Assembly: GCA_017302035.1 (NCBI GenBank)
Contig: JAFLEA010000004.1
Coordinates: 1 to 64,000, forward strand
From: Lysobacterales bacterium
GTDB lineage: Bacteria > Pseudomonadota > Gammaproteobacteria > Xanthomonadales > Xanthomonadaceae
Length of the DNA: 64,000 bases
Direction of reading: 5' to 3'
The notes under the pieces were generated by a model. It had not been told where the DNA came from. It did not search any database and saw only the letters and a list, made by a program, of their open reading frames with translations. Below, in pieces: positions 28,567-36,125 of the stretch. Position 1 is the stretch's first letter; each line of letters begins with the position of its first letter. A program made the translations under genes and the position numbers.

Positions 28567-28977
28567 ATGCGCACATACGACCTGCACGAAGCGGCGCACT
28601 TCCTGCGCATGTCCCCGGCCGTCCTGCGCCTGCACGCCCGCCAAGGCCGAGTCAAAGCGGCCAAGCCGGGCAAGCGCTGGGTGTTCCTCGAAGACGACCT
28701 TGCTGCGTATCTCGGTCAGCTTTACGCTGGCAGACGGCAAGCGCCGCTAAGTGGCTCCAATCAGGAGAAATCCTTATGGGGCTATACCAACGCGGACCTG
28801 TCTGGTGGGTCGATCTCACCACGCCGAACGGCGAGCGAATACGCCGCTCTACTGGGATTGAGGACCGAGCGCTCGCGCAGGAGTACCACGACCGGCTCAA
28901 GGTCGGCTTCTGGGAAGAGCAACGGCTCGGGGTCAGACCCCAGCGGAGCTGGCAGGACGCCGCCGTCCGGTGGGTGA
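28567..28977 (+). CDS. excisionase-like helix-turn-helix protein
   Basis: A 136-aa frame whose first ~60 residues form a MerR/excisionase-type winged helix: YDLHEAAHFLRMSPAVLRLHARQG, then AKPGKRWVFLEDDLAAYL. It starts 3 bp after rep and precedes the integrase, the usual place for an excision/regulatory factor. The residues after ~68 lie out of frame over the first 202 bp of the integrase gene and look unstructured (Ser/Gly/Arg-rich). The stop therefore falls unusually far inside int. The functional part is probably only the N-terminal domain. Confidence 0.75.
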   Translation: MRTYDLHEAAHFLRMSPAVLRLHARQGRVKAAKPGKRWVFLEDDLAAYLGQLYAGRRQAPLSGSNQEKSLWGYTNADLSGGSISPRRTASEYAALLGLRTERSRRSTTTGSRSASGKSNGSGSDPSGAGRTPPSGG

Positions 28978-29774
28978 AGGAAACCCGCGACAAGCGGTCG
29001 CATGGAAAGGACATAGCCAAGTTGCGCTGGCTGGATCGCTACCTCGGGCACCTGCAACTGTCGCAGGTGACCCGGGATGTGATCGACCAGATCGCCGAGC
29101 GGAAGACCCGGGAATCGAGTCCAAGCAACGCGAACCGCTACCTAGCCTTGATCCGGGCGATCCTGAGGCGCGCAAGGGACGAATGGGGGTGGCTGGAATC
29201 CATCCCCAAGGTCCGGCTGTACCGGGAACCGAAGGGGCGCATCCGCTTCCTGTCCCCGGATGAGGCGCGGCGGCTCCTGAGCGAGCTGCCGCCCCACCTC
29301 CGGGACATGGCGCAGTTCGCGCTGGCCACGGGCCTGAGACAGCGCAACGTGTCTTTCCTGCGGTGGGAGCAGGTGGACATGGCCCGCCGTGTCGCGTGGA
29401 TCCATCCAGATGAAGCCAAGGCCGGACGGGCCATTGGCGTCCCACTGAACACCTCGGCCATGGATGTGCTGGGGCGGCGGGACGGGCAGGACGCCGAGCA
29501 CGTGTTTACCTATGAAGGTAAGCCTGTGGCGCGGTGTTCGACCCGGGCATGGAAGCTGGCGCTACAGCGCGCCGGGATCGAGCGGAGCTTCCGTTGGCAC
29601 GACCTGCGGCACACCTGGGCCTCGTGGCACGTGCAGAACGGAACCCCGTTGCAGGAGCTGATGGAGCTGGGCAGTTGGGCCAGCTACGAGATGGTCCTGC
29701 GGTACGCACACCTTGCGGCGGATCACCTTCGCGGGGCGGCGTGCCGGATCGACGGCACACTGGCGACACAATAG
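28776..29774 (+). CDS. tyrosine-type site-specific recombinase (integrase)
   Basis: A 332-aa integrase from ATG 28776, with AGGAGA 7 nt upstream. The N-terminal arm (MGLYQRGPVWWVDLTTPNG) resembles phage integrase arm-binding domains. A SAM-like core-binding domain spans ~60-150. The catalytic domain has Arg188 (TGLRQRN), His275-x-x-Arg278 (WHDLRHTWASWH) and nucleophile Tyr310 (LRYAHLA). It ends ~40 bp from the att repeat within tRNA-Phe, so it almost certainly catalysed this integration. The open frame upstream of 28776 is only an out-of-phase reading of rep. Confidence 0.96.
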   Translation: MGLYQRGPVWWVDLTTPNGERIRRSTGIEDRALAQEYHDRLKVGFWEEQRLGVRPQRSWQDAAVRWVKETRDKRSHGKDIAKLRWLDRYLGHLQLSQVTRDVIDQIAERKTRESSPSNANRYLALIRAILRRARDEWGWLESIPKVRLYREPKGRIRFLSPDEARRLLSELPPHLRDMAQFALATGLRQRNVSFLRWEQVDMARRVAWIHPDEAKAGRAIGVPLNTSAMDVLGRRDGQDAEHVFTYEGKPVARCSTRAWKLALQRAGIERSFRWHDLRHTWASWHVQNGTPLQELMELGSWASYEMVLRYAHLAADHLRGAACRIDGTLATQ

Positions 29775-29795
29775 AAAAAGGGCCTTTCGGCCCTT
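29775..29795 (-). terminator. element-supplied terminator for tRNA-Phe (bidirectional with int)
   Basis: AAGGGCC/GGCCCTT stem with a tetraloop-like centre, followed on the minus strand by TTTTTC. It is downstream of the rebuilt tRNA-Phe and also just after the integrase stop. It replaces the chromosomal terminator left at 25212-25244. Confidence 0.75.
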
Positions 29796-29815
29796 CTCGC
29801 TAACCACCTGATTTA

Positions 29816-29862
29816 AATGGTGGCCGGGGACGGAATCGAACCGCCGACACGGGGATTTTCAA
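29816..29862 (-). repeat. att site at the integrase end (3' half of the intact tRNA-Phe)
   Basis: 47-bp perfect copy of 25267-25313. The element brought this 3' half in, so the tRNA remains complete after insertion. The identity ends at the anticodon loop, indicating strand exchange in or near it. Confidence 0.95.
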
Positions 29863-29893
29863 TCCCCTGCTCTACCAACTGAGCTACCCGGCC
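29818..29893 (-). tRNA. tRNA-Phe (GAA)
   Basis: 76-nt cloverleaf including encoded CCA. The acceptor stem GGCCGGG pairs with CCCGGCC, the D-arm is GCTCAGTTGGTAGAGC, and the anticodon loop TTGAAAA has anticodon GAA with stem GGGGA/TCCCC. The T-arm is GGCGGTTCGATTCCGTC. Its 3' half is the att repeat of the integrated element. Confidence 0.97.
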
Positions 29894-30072
29894 ATGCGCG
29901 GCACGGCCGCGGCGAGGGGCGGAATGATACCGGGGCGCTCGGGGTCCGGCAAGCCGCCGCGGCCCCACGCCGGATGTGAACACCGGCTCCACGGTTGCCG
30001 CGGTGACCCTTGGCAACCGGCCGCCCGCGGCCGCATCATCTTGCCGACCCCGATGCCATCAGGATGGATGCC

Positions 30073-30549
30073 ATGAAGAAGTTCCTGTCCCTGATCCCGC
30101 TGTCTCTGCTGGTCCTGGGCCTTGGCGCCTGCAGCAGTTCCGGCGCTCCCCGCGCCAGCGATGCCGAACGGCTCGCGTTCTACCAGGCCCACGCCGGCGA
30201 ACCGGTGAACAGCTTCCGCATGGTCGGCCGGCTCAACGGCTGGACTCCGCTGGGCATCAATGCACTGACCGTCTGGACCCGGCCGAACGAAGCCTTCCTG
30301 CTGGACGTGACCCCCTGCCACGACCTGCCGTTCGCCAATTCGATCACGATCTCCAATTTCGCCAACACGGTGACCGCCCGCTTCGACACCGTGACCCCGA
30401 TCGGCCCCGGGACCAACCCGGCCGCCCGCATGCCGTGCCGGATCACCCAGATCCGCCCGATCGACGTCAAGACCCTCAACCAGACCCGCGAGGAAATCCG
30501 CCAGGCCAACACCGAGGCCCGCGCGGAACAGACGCCGCCCTCGAACTGA
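30073..30549 (+). CDS. small lipoprotein, DUF6491-like
   Basis: A 158-aa lipoprotein with signal peptide FLSLIPLSLLVLGLGAC and a Ser-rich linker. One domain follows with two cysteines likely paired (TPCHDLPFA and MPCRITQIRPID). The DUF6491 assignment is from memory of the pattern WTPLGINALTVWTRPNEAFLLDV; function is unknown. The start could also be ATG 30064. It is the first chromosomal gene beyond the integrated element and is followed by a strong terminator. Confidence 0.8.
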   Translation: MKKFLSLIPLSLLVLGLGACSSSGAPRASDAERLAFYQAHAGEPVNSFRMVGRLNGWTPLGINALTVWTRPNEAFLLDVTPCHDLPFANSITISNFANTVTARFDTVTPIGPGTNPAARMPCRITQIRPIDVKTLNQTREEIRQANTEARAEQTPPSN

Positions 30550-30573
30550 TCCCGGTTCGGGCGCAGCACCCCG

Positions 30574-30610
30574 GAAGCCGGTGCGGCCATGCCGCACCGG
30601 CTTCTTTCTT
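30574..30610 (+). terminator. rho-independent terminator
   Basis: Perfect 13-bp stem GAAGCCGGTGCGG / CCGCACCGGCTTC with a 5-nt loop, followed by TTCTTGC-type T-rich sequence. It closes the DUF6491-like gene. Confidence 0.85.
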
Positions 30611-30759
30611 GCTCGGCCTGCGACTCGGCGACCGTCCACCGGCTTCGGAGCTTTCCTACACCGCCACGGGCAGGCCACCGACTTCCGCGCGCCGCGACCC
30701 CGCGCAGACTGCTGCCGAGCCGGCGCGTGTCCGCGGCCGGCCGGCCAAGGGAGCGGCAC

Positions 30760-30972
30760 ATGGACCCGCGGGTGCTCGTCGTGAACAGGGGCCATCATGG
30801 CTGCCTCCTGGTGGACGGGGGCCGGCCGCTGGCCTGGTATCCCCACCTCGCCTCCGCCCTGGAACTGGCCCGGCTGCTCGCCGATGCCAGTGCCCTGCGC
30901 CACGGGCCGCCGGTCCAGGTCGAAGTACACGATCACGGCAGACCACCCCGGCGCATCCCCGGCGACGGCTGA
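30760..30972 (+). CDS. small hypothetical protein (70 aa)
   Basis: Starts at ATG 30760 with GGGAG 7 nt upstream. The 70-aa product (MDPRVLVVNRGHHGCLLVDG onward) looks like an alpha/beta domain: a beta hairpin, then LASALELARLLADASAL helix, then a VQVEVHDHG strand. It resembles small DUF2188-like domains only in outline. It lies alone between a terminator and the lipocalin gene. Confidence 0.55.
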   Translation: MDPRVLVVNRGHHGCLLVDGGRPLAWYPHLASALELARLLADASALRHGPPVQVEVHDHGRPPRRIPGDG

Positions 30973-31077
30973 CGTCCACGGATCCGGAGCGGGCCATCAT
31001 GGCCGCCCTTCCGGCCCCGCGACCGGACGCCTGAGCGCAGATGCTATAGGATCGGCGCGCCGCCCCGTGGAGGCTTC

Positions 31078-31629
31078 ATGCGCGCCCTGCCGACGCTGCT
31101 CTTCGCCTGCATCACCGCCCTGGCCGTCCTGGCCACACCACCGGCGCGCGCCATCGATCCGGTCGCCTCCGTGGCGGACATGGACCTGACCCGCTATGCC
31201 GGGCACTGGTACGAGATCGCCCACCTGCCGGTCTCGTTCCAGCGCCAGTGTGCCGGCGACATCACCGCCGCCTATGCCCTGCGCGCCGACGGCAGGATCG
31301 CCGTGCGCAACGCCTGCCGCACCCATGACGGCGAGCAGGTCGCCGCCGACGGGGTCGCGCGCACGGTGGAAGGCCATCCCGGCCGCCTGCAGGTGCGCTT
31401 CGTGCCCGACTGGCTGGCATGGGCGCCCCTGGTATGGGCCGACTACTGGGTGATCGCCCTCGACCCGGATTACCAGTGGGCGGTGGTCGGGGATCCCAAG
31501 CGGAAATACCTGTGGATCCTCGCACGCGAACCGTCGATGGACGGCGCGCTGTTCGCGCGGCTCAAGGCCAAGGCCGAGGCGATGGGTTACGACCTGGACC
31601 CGCTGGTGGTCGCCGCGCCGCTGCGCTGA
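31078..31629 (+). CDS. bacterial lipocalin (Blc-like)
   Basis: A 183-aa exported lipocalin. Signal peptide LLFACITALAVLATPPARA, then the G-x-W motif in YAGHWYEIAHLPVSFQRQC and the second family motif around YWVIALDPDYQWAVVGDPKRKYLWILAR. Blc proteins bind lysophospholipids and help envelope maintenance under stress. The signal has no lipobox cysteine, so this one is likely soluble periplasmic and not an outer-membrane lipoprotein. Confidence 0.92.
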   Translation: MRALPTLLFACITALAVLATPPARAIDPVASVADMDLTRYAGHWYEIAHLPVSFQRQCAGDITAAYALRADGRIAVRNACRTHDGEQVAADGVARTVEGHPGRLQVRFVPDWLAWAPLVWADYWVIALDPDYQWAVVGDPKRKYLWILAREPSMDGALFARLKAKAEAMGYDLDPLVVAAPLR

Positions 31630-31677
31630 GCCCCGTCCACGGCGTACCATCGCGGCATCCGCCATCCCGGAACCGGC

Positions 31678-32151
31678 ATGAAGTCCATCCCGAAACTCTC
31701 CCTGGCCGCCTGCGCGCTGCTGCTCCTCGCCTCGTGCGGGACCAGCCCGCGCATCTCGCCGCCGGCCGCCGCGATCCAGCAACTCACCGTGCAGGCCAAC
31801 GGCGACTGGCTGGTGGAACTGCGCCTGCACAACTACAGCAGCGTGCCGATGCGCTTCGATAGCGTGCGCCTGGAAGTCAGCGTGGACGAACACCCCGCCG
31901 GCACCTTGCAGGCCGCACCGGCCATCTCCATCGGGGCGACCTCAGCCGACGTGGTGAAGGTAGCGATGAAGCCTGAGGCGATGGCGCGGATGGCGGTGGC
32001 CGATGCGCTGGCCAGCCGGCGGGCGCTGTCCTATCGGCTGCAGGGCAAGGTGACCGCCGCCCCGGCGGAATCCGGCAAGCCGCGCGAGTTCCAGATGGAC
32101 GACCACAGTTCGCTCAATCCCGCACCCGGCCTGGACGGCGTGCTGCGCTGA
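31678..32151 (+). CDS. LEA-type 2/WHy-like lipoprotein
   Basis: A 157-aa lipoprotein with lipobox LLASC. The single beta-rich domain reads IQQLTVQANGDWLVELRLHN, then YSSVPMRFDSVRLEVSVDEHPAG, matching the LEA_2 (water-stress/hypersensitive response) fold pattern seen in small bacterial lipoproteins. Its function is not known. It follows the lipocalin by 48 bp and may be cotranscribed as an envelope gene pair. Confidence 0.78.
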   Translation: MKSIPKLSLAACALLLLASCGTSPRISPPAAAIQQLTVQANGDWLVELRLHNYSSVPMRFDSVRLEVSVDEHPAGTLQAAPAISIGATSADVVKVAMKPEAMARMAVADALASRRALSYRLQGKVTAAPAESGKPREFQMDDHSSLNPAPGLDGVLR

Positions 32152-32204
32152 CCGCGGCGGGGCGTACCCAAACTGTCGTCATTCGGGTATAAGCTGTCTT
32201 CCCG

Positions 32205-32852
32205 ATGGAGACGGACACAGCGCAAGCAGGTCTGGTCTGCACCGGAGCCTCCGCCCCGGTCGCCGCCCCTCCGCCGCGGGAGCATGCCCCGGCGGTCAGG
32301 GTGCTTTCGCTGGATGCGCACGGCCGGGCAATGGACTGGATCGGCTGGCAGGACGCCACCTGCCTCTATGCCCGCGACGCCGTCGCCTGGACCCTCGGCG
32401 ACCCCTGTCTGCGGGTGCGCGGCGGCGTATGCCGCGCCACCGGCGGGCGCAGCCTGATCGAACTGCACCCCATCGTCGCCACCCGCGGCCACGCCCATGC
32501 GCGTGCCCTGGACCCGACCCCCTGCCTGTCCAATACCGCCCTGTTCGCCCGTGACGCCCACCTGTGCCTGTACTGCGGCCAGCAGTTCGCCCGACCGTAC
32601 CTGACCCGCGACCACGTCATGCCGCTGTCCAAGGGCGGCCGCGACGTCTGGGAGAACGTGGTCAGCGCCTGCTTCCACTGCAACTCGCGCAAGGGCAACC
32701 GCACCCCGCAGCAGGCGCACATGCCGCTGCTGGCCGTGCCCTACCGGCCCAGCTGGATCGAGCACCTGATTCTGTCCAACCGCAACATCCTGGCCGACCA
32801 GATGGCCTTCCTGAGGGCCCAGTTGCCCAGGCGCTCGAAGCTTTCGGCCTGA
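32205..32852 (+). CDS. HNH endonuclease family protein
   Basis: A 215-aa protein. The first ~115 residues are a variable domain ([20 protein letters not shown]), followed by a complete HNH domain. Its zinc knuckle is CLYCG and CFHCN, with catalytic [11 protein letters not shown] and the [15 protein letters not shown] finish. This architecture is common as a lone chromosomal gene in Proteobacteria and is not, by itself, a sign of mobility. The substrate is unknown. Confidence 0.9.
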   Translation: METDTAQAGLVCTGASAPVAAPPPREHAPAVRVLSLDAHGRAMDWIGWQDATCLYARDAVAWTLGDPCLRVRGGVCRATGGRSLIELHPIVATRGHAHARALDPTPCLSNTALFARDAHLCLYCGQQFARPYLTRDHVMPLSKGGRDVWENVVSACFHCNSRKGNRTPQQAHMPLLAVPYRPSWIEHLILSNRNILADQMAFLRAQLPRRSKLSA

Positions 32853-32962
32853 CCCATCCCGCCGTCGCCCCCGCGCACGCGGGAACCACGGCTCCGAACG
32901 CCACCTCTCCCCTGAACGGCCTTGCTTGCCCCGTCACGCCCCGGGGGAGGAAAATGGCCGGG

Positions 32963-34900
32963 ATGATCGATTCGACCCGCTATCCGCGCCTCTCGCGCAT
33001 CGACTCGCCCGCCGACCTGCGCCAGTTCGACGAAGCCGAATTGCCCGCGATCGCCGACGAGCTGCGCGCCTACCTGATCGAGTCGGTCGGCCGCAGCGGC
33101 GGCCACTTCGGCGCCGGCCTGGGCGTGGTCGAGCTGACCGTGGCCCTGCACTGGCTCTACGAGACCCCGGTCGACCAGCTGGTCTGGGACGTGGGCCACC
33201 AGGGCTACCCGCACAAGATCCTCACCGGCCGCCGCGACCGCATCCACACGGTCAAGCAGAAGGACGGGGTGGCGCCGTTCCCGAAGCGCGATGAGAGCGA
33301 GTACGACACCTTCGGCGTCGGCCATTCCTCGACCTCGATCTCGGCCGCGCTGGGCATGGCCATTGCCCTGCAGCGCAACGGCGACCCGGGGCACGCGGCC
33401 GTTCCCAAGGTCGTTGCGGTGATCGGCGACGGCGCGATGACCGCCGGCATGGCCTACGAGGCGCTCAACCACGCCGGCGGCATGGACGAGGAGCCGAACC
33501 TGCTGGTGATCCTCAACGACAACCGCATGTCGATCTCCGAGGCGGTCGGCGGAGTCACCAAGATGCTCGGCCGGATGACCGGCAGCGCCACCCTCAACAA
33601 GTTGCGCGAGGGCGGCAAGAAGCTGCTCGGAGACAAGAACAAGCCGCCGGCGCGCTTCGTGCGCCGCTGGGAAGAGCACTGGAAGGGCATGTTCGTGCCC
33701 TCCACCCTGTTCGAGGAAATGGGCTTCCACTACACCGGCCCGATCGACGGCCACGACCTGCCGGCCCTGCTCAAGGCGTTGAAGACGCTCAAGACCCTCA
33801 AGGGCCCGCAGCTGCTGCACGTGATCACCACCAAGGGCAAGGGCTACGAACTGGCCGAAGGCGACCAGATCGGCTACCACGCGGTGGGCCCGTTCGACCC
33901 GAGCAAGGGCCTGGTGGCCAAGTCCGGCGGCGGCGTGAAGAAACCCACCTACACCGACGTGTTCGGCGACTGGCTGTGCGACGCGGCCGCCGCCGAACCG
34001 CGACTGCTGGCAATCACGCCGGCGATGCGCGAGGGTTCGGGCCTGGTGCGGTTCTCGAAGGAATACCCGGAACGCTATTTCGACGTGGCCATCGCCGAGC
34101 AACACGCGGTGACCCTGGCCGCGGGCATGGCCACCCAGGGCGCGAAACCCGTGGTGGCGATCTACTCCACCTTCCTGCAGCGCGGCTACGACCAGCTCGT
34201 GCACGACGTGGCCACGCAGAAGCTGGACGTGCTGTTCGCGATCGACCGCGGCGGCGTGGTCGGCCCGGACGGTGCCACCCATGCCGGCAACCTCGATTTG
34301 AGCTACCTGCGCTGCGTGCCGAACATGGTGGTGATGGCGCCGGCCGACGAGGACGAGTGCCGGAAGATGCTTTCCACCGGCCTGGAATACGCAGGCCCTG
34401 CCGCGGTGCGGTATCCGCGTGGCACCGGTCCGGGCGTGGCGGTGGAGCCGAACCTGGACACCCTGCCGATCGGCAAGGCGCAGTTGCGCCGCAGCGGCTC
34501 GCGCATCGCCCTGCTCGCCTTTGGCGCCACCGTACCGGCGGCCGAGCAGGTCGGCGCCGACCTCGGCCTGACCGTGGTCAACATGCGCTTCGTCAAGCCG
34601 CTGGACCGCGACCTGCTGCTGGATCTGGCGAGGAGTCACGAGGGCTTCGTCACCGTCGAGGACAACGTGGTCGCCGGCGGTGCCGGCTCGGGCGTGGGCG
34701 AACTGCTCAATGCCGAGGGCGTGTCGATGTCGCTGCTGCAGCTGGGCCTGCCCGATGCGTTCCAGCGCCACGCCAGCCGCGAGGACCTGCTGGCCGAGGC
34801 CGGCATCGATGCCGCCGGGATCCGCGCCGCGGTACTGAAGCGCTGGCCGCACCTGGCGGCCGCTTCGCAGGACGGCCTGCCCCTCGCCGCCGGCGCCTGA
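32963..34900 (+). CDS. dxs: 1-deoxy-D-xylulose-5-phosphate synthase
   Basis: Thiamine-diphosphate enzyme joining pyruvate and glyceraldehyde 3-phosphate in the first step of the MEP isoprenoid pathway. The 645-aa product has [15 protein letters not shown], ThDP motif [18 protein letters not shown] with the [13 protein letters not shown] finish, and catalytic Glu in [17 protein letters not shown]. The transketolase C-domain runs to KRWPHL. I chose ATG 32963 ([14 protein letters not shown]) because Xanthomonas Dxs starts this way. ATG 32954, with GGAGG three bases upstream, would add MAG. Convergent with the TraB/GumN gene. Confidence 0.97.
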   Translation: MIDSTRYPRLSRIDSPADLRQFDEAELPAIADELRAYLIESVGRSGGHFGAGLGVVELTVALHWLYETPVDQLVWDVGHQGYPHKILTGRRDRIHTVKQKDGVAPFPKRDESEYDTFGVGHSSTSISAALGMAIALQRNGDPGHAAVPKVVAVIGDGAMTAGMAYEALNHAGGMDEEPNLLVILNDNRMSISEAVGGVTKMLGRMTGSATLNKLREGGKKLLGDKNKPPARFVRRWEEHWKGMFVPSTLFEEMGFHYTGPIDGHDLPALLKALKTLKTLKGPQLLHVITTKGKGYELAEGDQIGYHAVGPFDPSKGLVAKSGGGVKKPTYTDVFGDWLCDAAAAEPRLLAITPAMREGSGLVRFSKEYPERYFDVAIAEQHAVTLAAGMATQGAKPVVAIYSTFLQRGYDQLVHDVATQKLDVLFAIDRGGVVGPDGATHAGNLDLSYLRCVPNMVVMAPADEDECRKMLSTGLEYAGPAAVRYPRGTGPGVAVEPNLDTLPIGKAQLRRSGSRIALLAFGATVPAAEQVGADLGLTVVNMRFVKPLDRDLLLDLARSHEGFVTVEDNVVAGGAGSGVGELLNAEGVSMSLLQLGLPDAFQRHASREDLLAEAGIDAAGIRAAVLKRWPHLAAASQDGLPLAAGA

Positions 34901-34971
34901 TCCGCCCTGCCGAAGAAGCCGGAATCCCACGGCTCGCAGCGGCGACCCCGACCGAAGACGGGCTGCGGTTG

Positions 34972-36096
34972 CTACAACGGCACGGCCGCTTCGTCTTCTT
35001 CCTCGTCGCCTTCCCCCGGCGCCTGGATCACATAGCCGCGCCGGGCCAGTTCGGACAGGTAGCCACCTTCGCGCAGCAGGTCGTCGATCGACAGCGTGGC
35101 GAACGATACCGGGTGTTCGGCCAGCGCCTTGTCCGCCGCCGCCAGCCAGCTTTGGAGGACGCGCGCGTCGATGTCGGTGAGCCCGCGCTTGCGCGCGGTC
35201 TCGGTTTCCGTCCATGCCGACATGCAGGTGTCGACCTGGCGGCGGCCGGTGGACATCGCCCGCAACGCGTCCAGGTCCCCGACCGCCCAGGCATTGGCGC
35301 GTGCAGCGGCCTGGGGCAGCCCGTTCTCGATGATGTCCAGGGTGTCGCGGAAGCACTGCAGGTCCTGCGGCTTGAGGCCTTCCTTGCGGAAATCGGCCAG
35401 CGCCTCCCGCGGATCGTCGATCTTGAAGTTGACCACGACGGACGTGGTCTTCATGTCGCGGGCCTTGAGCGCTTCGGCAATCACCGGGCCCACGACCCCG
35501 CCCTCACGCAAGCCATTGCGCTTGAGCGCCTCCCTGTACAACTCGTAGACGGCGATCAGCGGGCGCTTCTTCTCCACGCCGCGGTCGCGACCCAGGTAGC
35601 GCTGTTTGAGCGTGCTCCAGCGTGCGTACAGGTCGGCGGGCAGCAGTTCGTCCAGGGTCGCCCCATCCGGGTTCTTCATCGCTTTCAGGGCCGCCGGCGC
35701 CATCGCCAGGCCTCTGAAGAAACCCACGTCGGCGCCGATCGCCACACCGGGCGAGCCAAGCACCGCCCCCGCCCGTTCCAGCACCCCGCGCACCTCCCGC
35801 GCATCCCATTCCATGTCGCGCGGCAGCGGCGACTGGGTGCCGAGGATGTAGAGGACATGGCCGTCCTTGTTCACCACCTTCCACAGGCCGGGCCCGGGCA
35901 GCACGCCGCTGACCACGACCGTGTCCAGGTCCATGATCGGCGCGTCGCCCGCTCCGGCCGATGCGCCCACGGCCGATTGCTCGCGTGCCGGGTCCGGTTT
36001 CGGGTCCTGCGCCCCTGGCTCCTGCGGCGGCGACGCCGCCGCGATCGATGCTGCCAAGGCCAACGCCAAGATTCCGGTCGACATACCTGCTCTCAT
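34972..36096 (-). CDS. TraB/GumN family protein, exported
   Basis: A ~374-aa protein with a signal peptide (ILALALAASIAAA) and a Pro/Ala/Gln linker. A TraB/GumN domain follows: GPGLWKVVNKDGHVLYILGTQSPLP, AMNEDGA-like KNPDGATLDELLP, and the C-terminal ATLSIDDLLREGGYLSELARRGYVI. The family is linked to GumN of xanthan clusters and to peptidase-like domains; no activity is established. Start alternatives are 36108 and 36084. It ends with an acidic tail (GEGDEEEDE) and lies 30 bp after the thiamine-enzyme gene. Confidence 0.85.
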   Translation of the reverse strand: MRAGMSTGILALALAASIAAASPPQEPGAQDPKPDPAREQSAVGASAGAGDAPIMDLDTVVVSGVLPGPGLWKVVNKDGHVLYILGTQSPLPRDMEWDAREVRGVLERAGAVLGSPGVAIGADVGFFRGLAMAPAALKAMKNPDGATLDELLPADLYARWSTLKQRYLGRDRGVEKKRPLIAVYELYREALKRNGLREGGVVGPVIAEALKARDMKTTSVVVNFKIDDPREALADFRKEGLKPQDLQCFRDTLDIIENGLPQAAARANAWAVGDLDALRAMSTGRRQVDTCMSAWTETETARKRGLTDIDARVLQSWLAAADKALAEHPVSFATLSIDDLLREGGYLSELARRGYVIQAPGEGDEEEDEAAVPL

Positions 36097-36125
36097 GCAA
36101 AGATCCATTGTCAGGTGCGCGGGCT

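Larger units (their letters stand above)
25267..29862. mobile_element. 4.6-kb integrative element in tRNA-Phe
   Basis: Bounded by a 47-bp perfect direct repeat (25267-25313 and 29816-29862), which is the 3' half of tRNA-Phe from the anticodon loop to just past CCA. Between the repeats are a tyrosine integrase next to the intact tRNA, an excisionase-like HTH gene, a Rep_trans-type replication initiator, and one divergent cargo gene. No capsid, conjugation or relaxase-mobilisation genes are seen. The cargo gene has visibly lower G+C and codons such as AGA, CTA and TAT that are rare in the neighbours. The flanking genes (yggX, lipoprotein) are ordinary chromosome. Confidence 0.9.

Noticed and set aside
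28041-28775. In-frame N-terminal extension of the integrase
   Set aside because: Out-of-phase reading of rep and the HTH gene; the integrase start at 28776 has AGGAGA upstream and a normal N-terminal domain.
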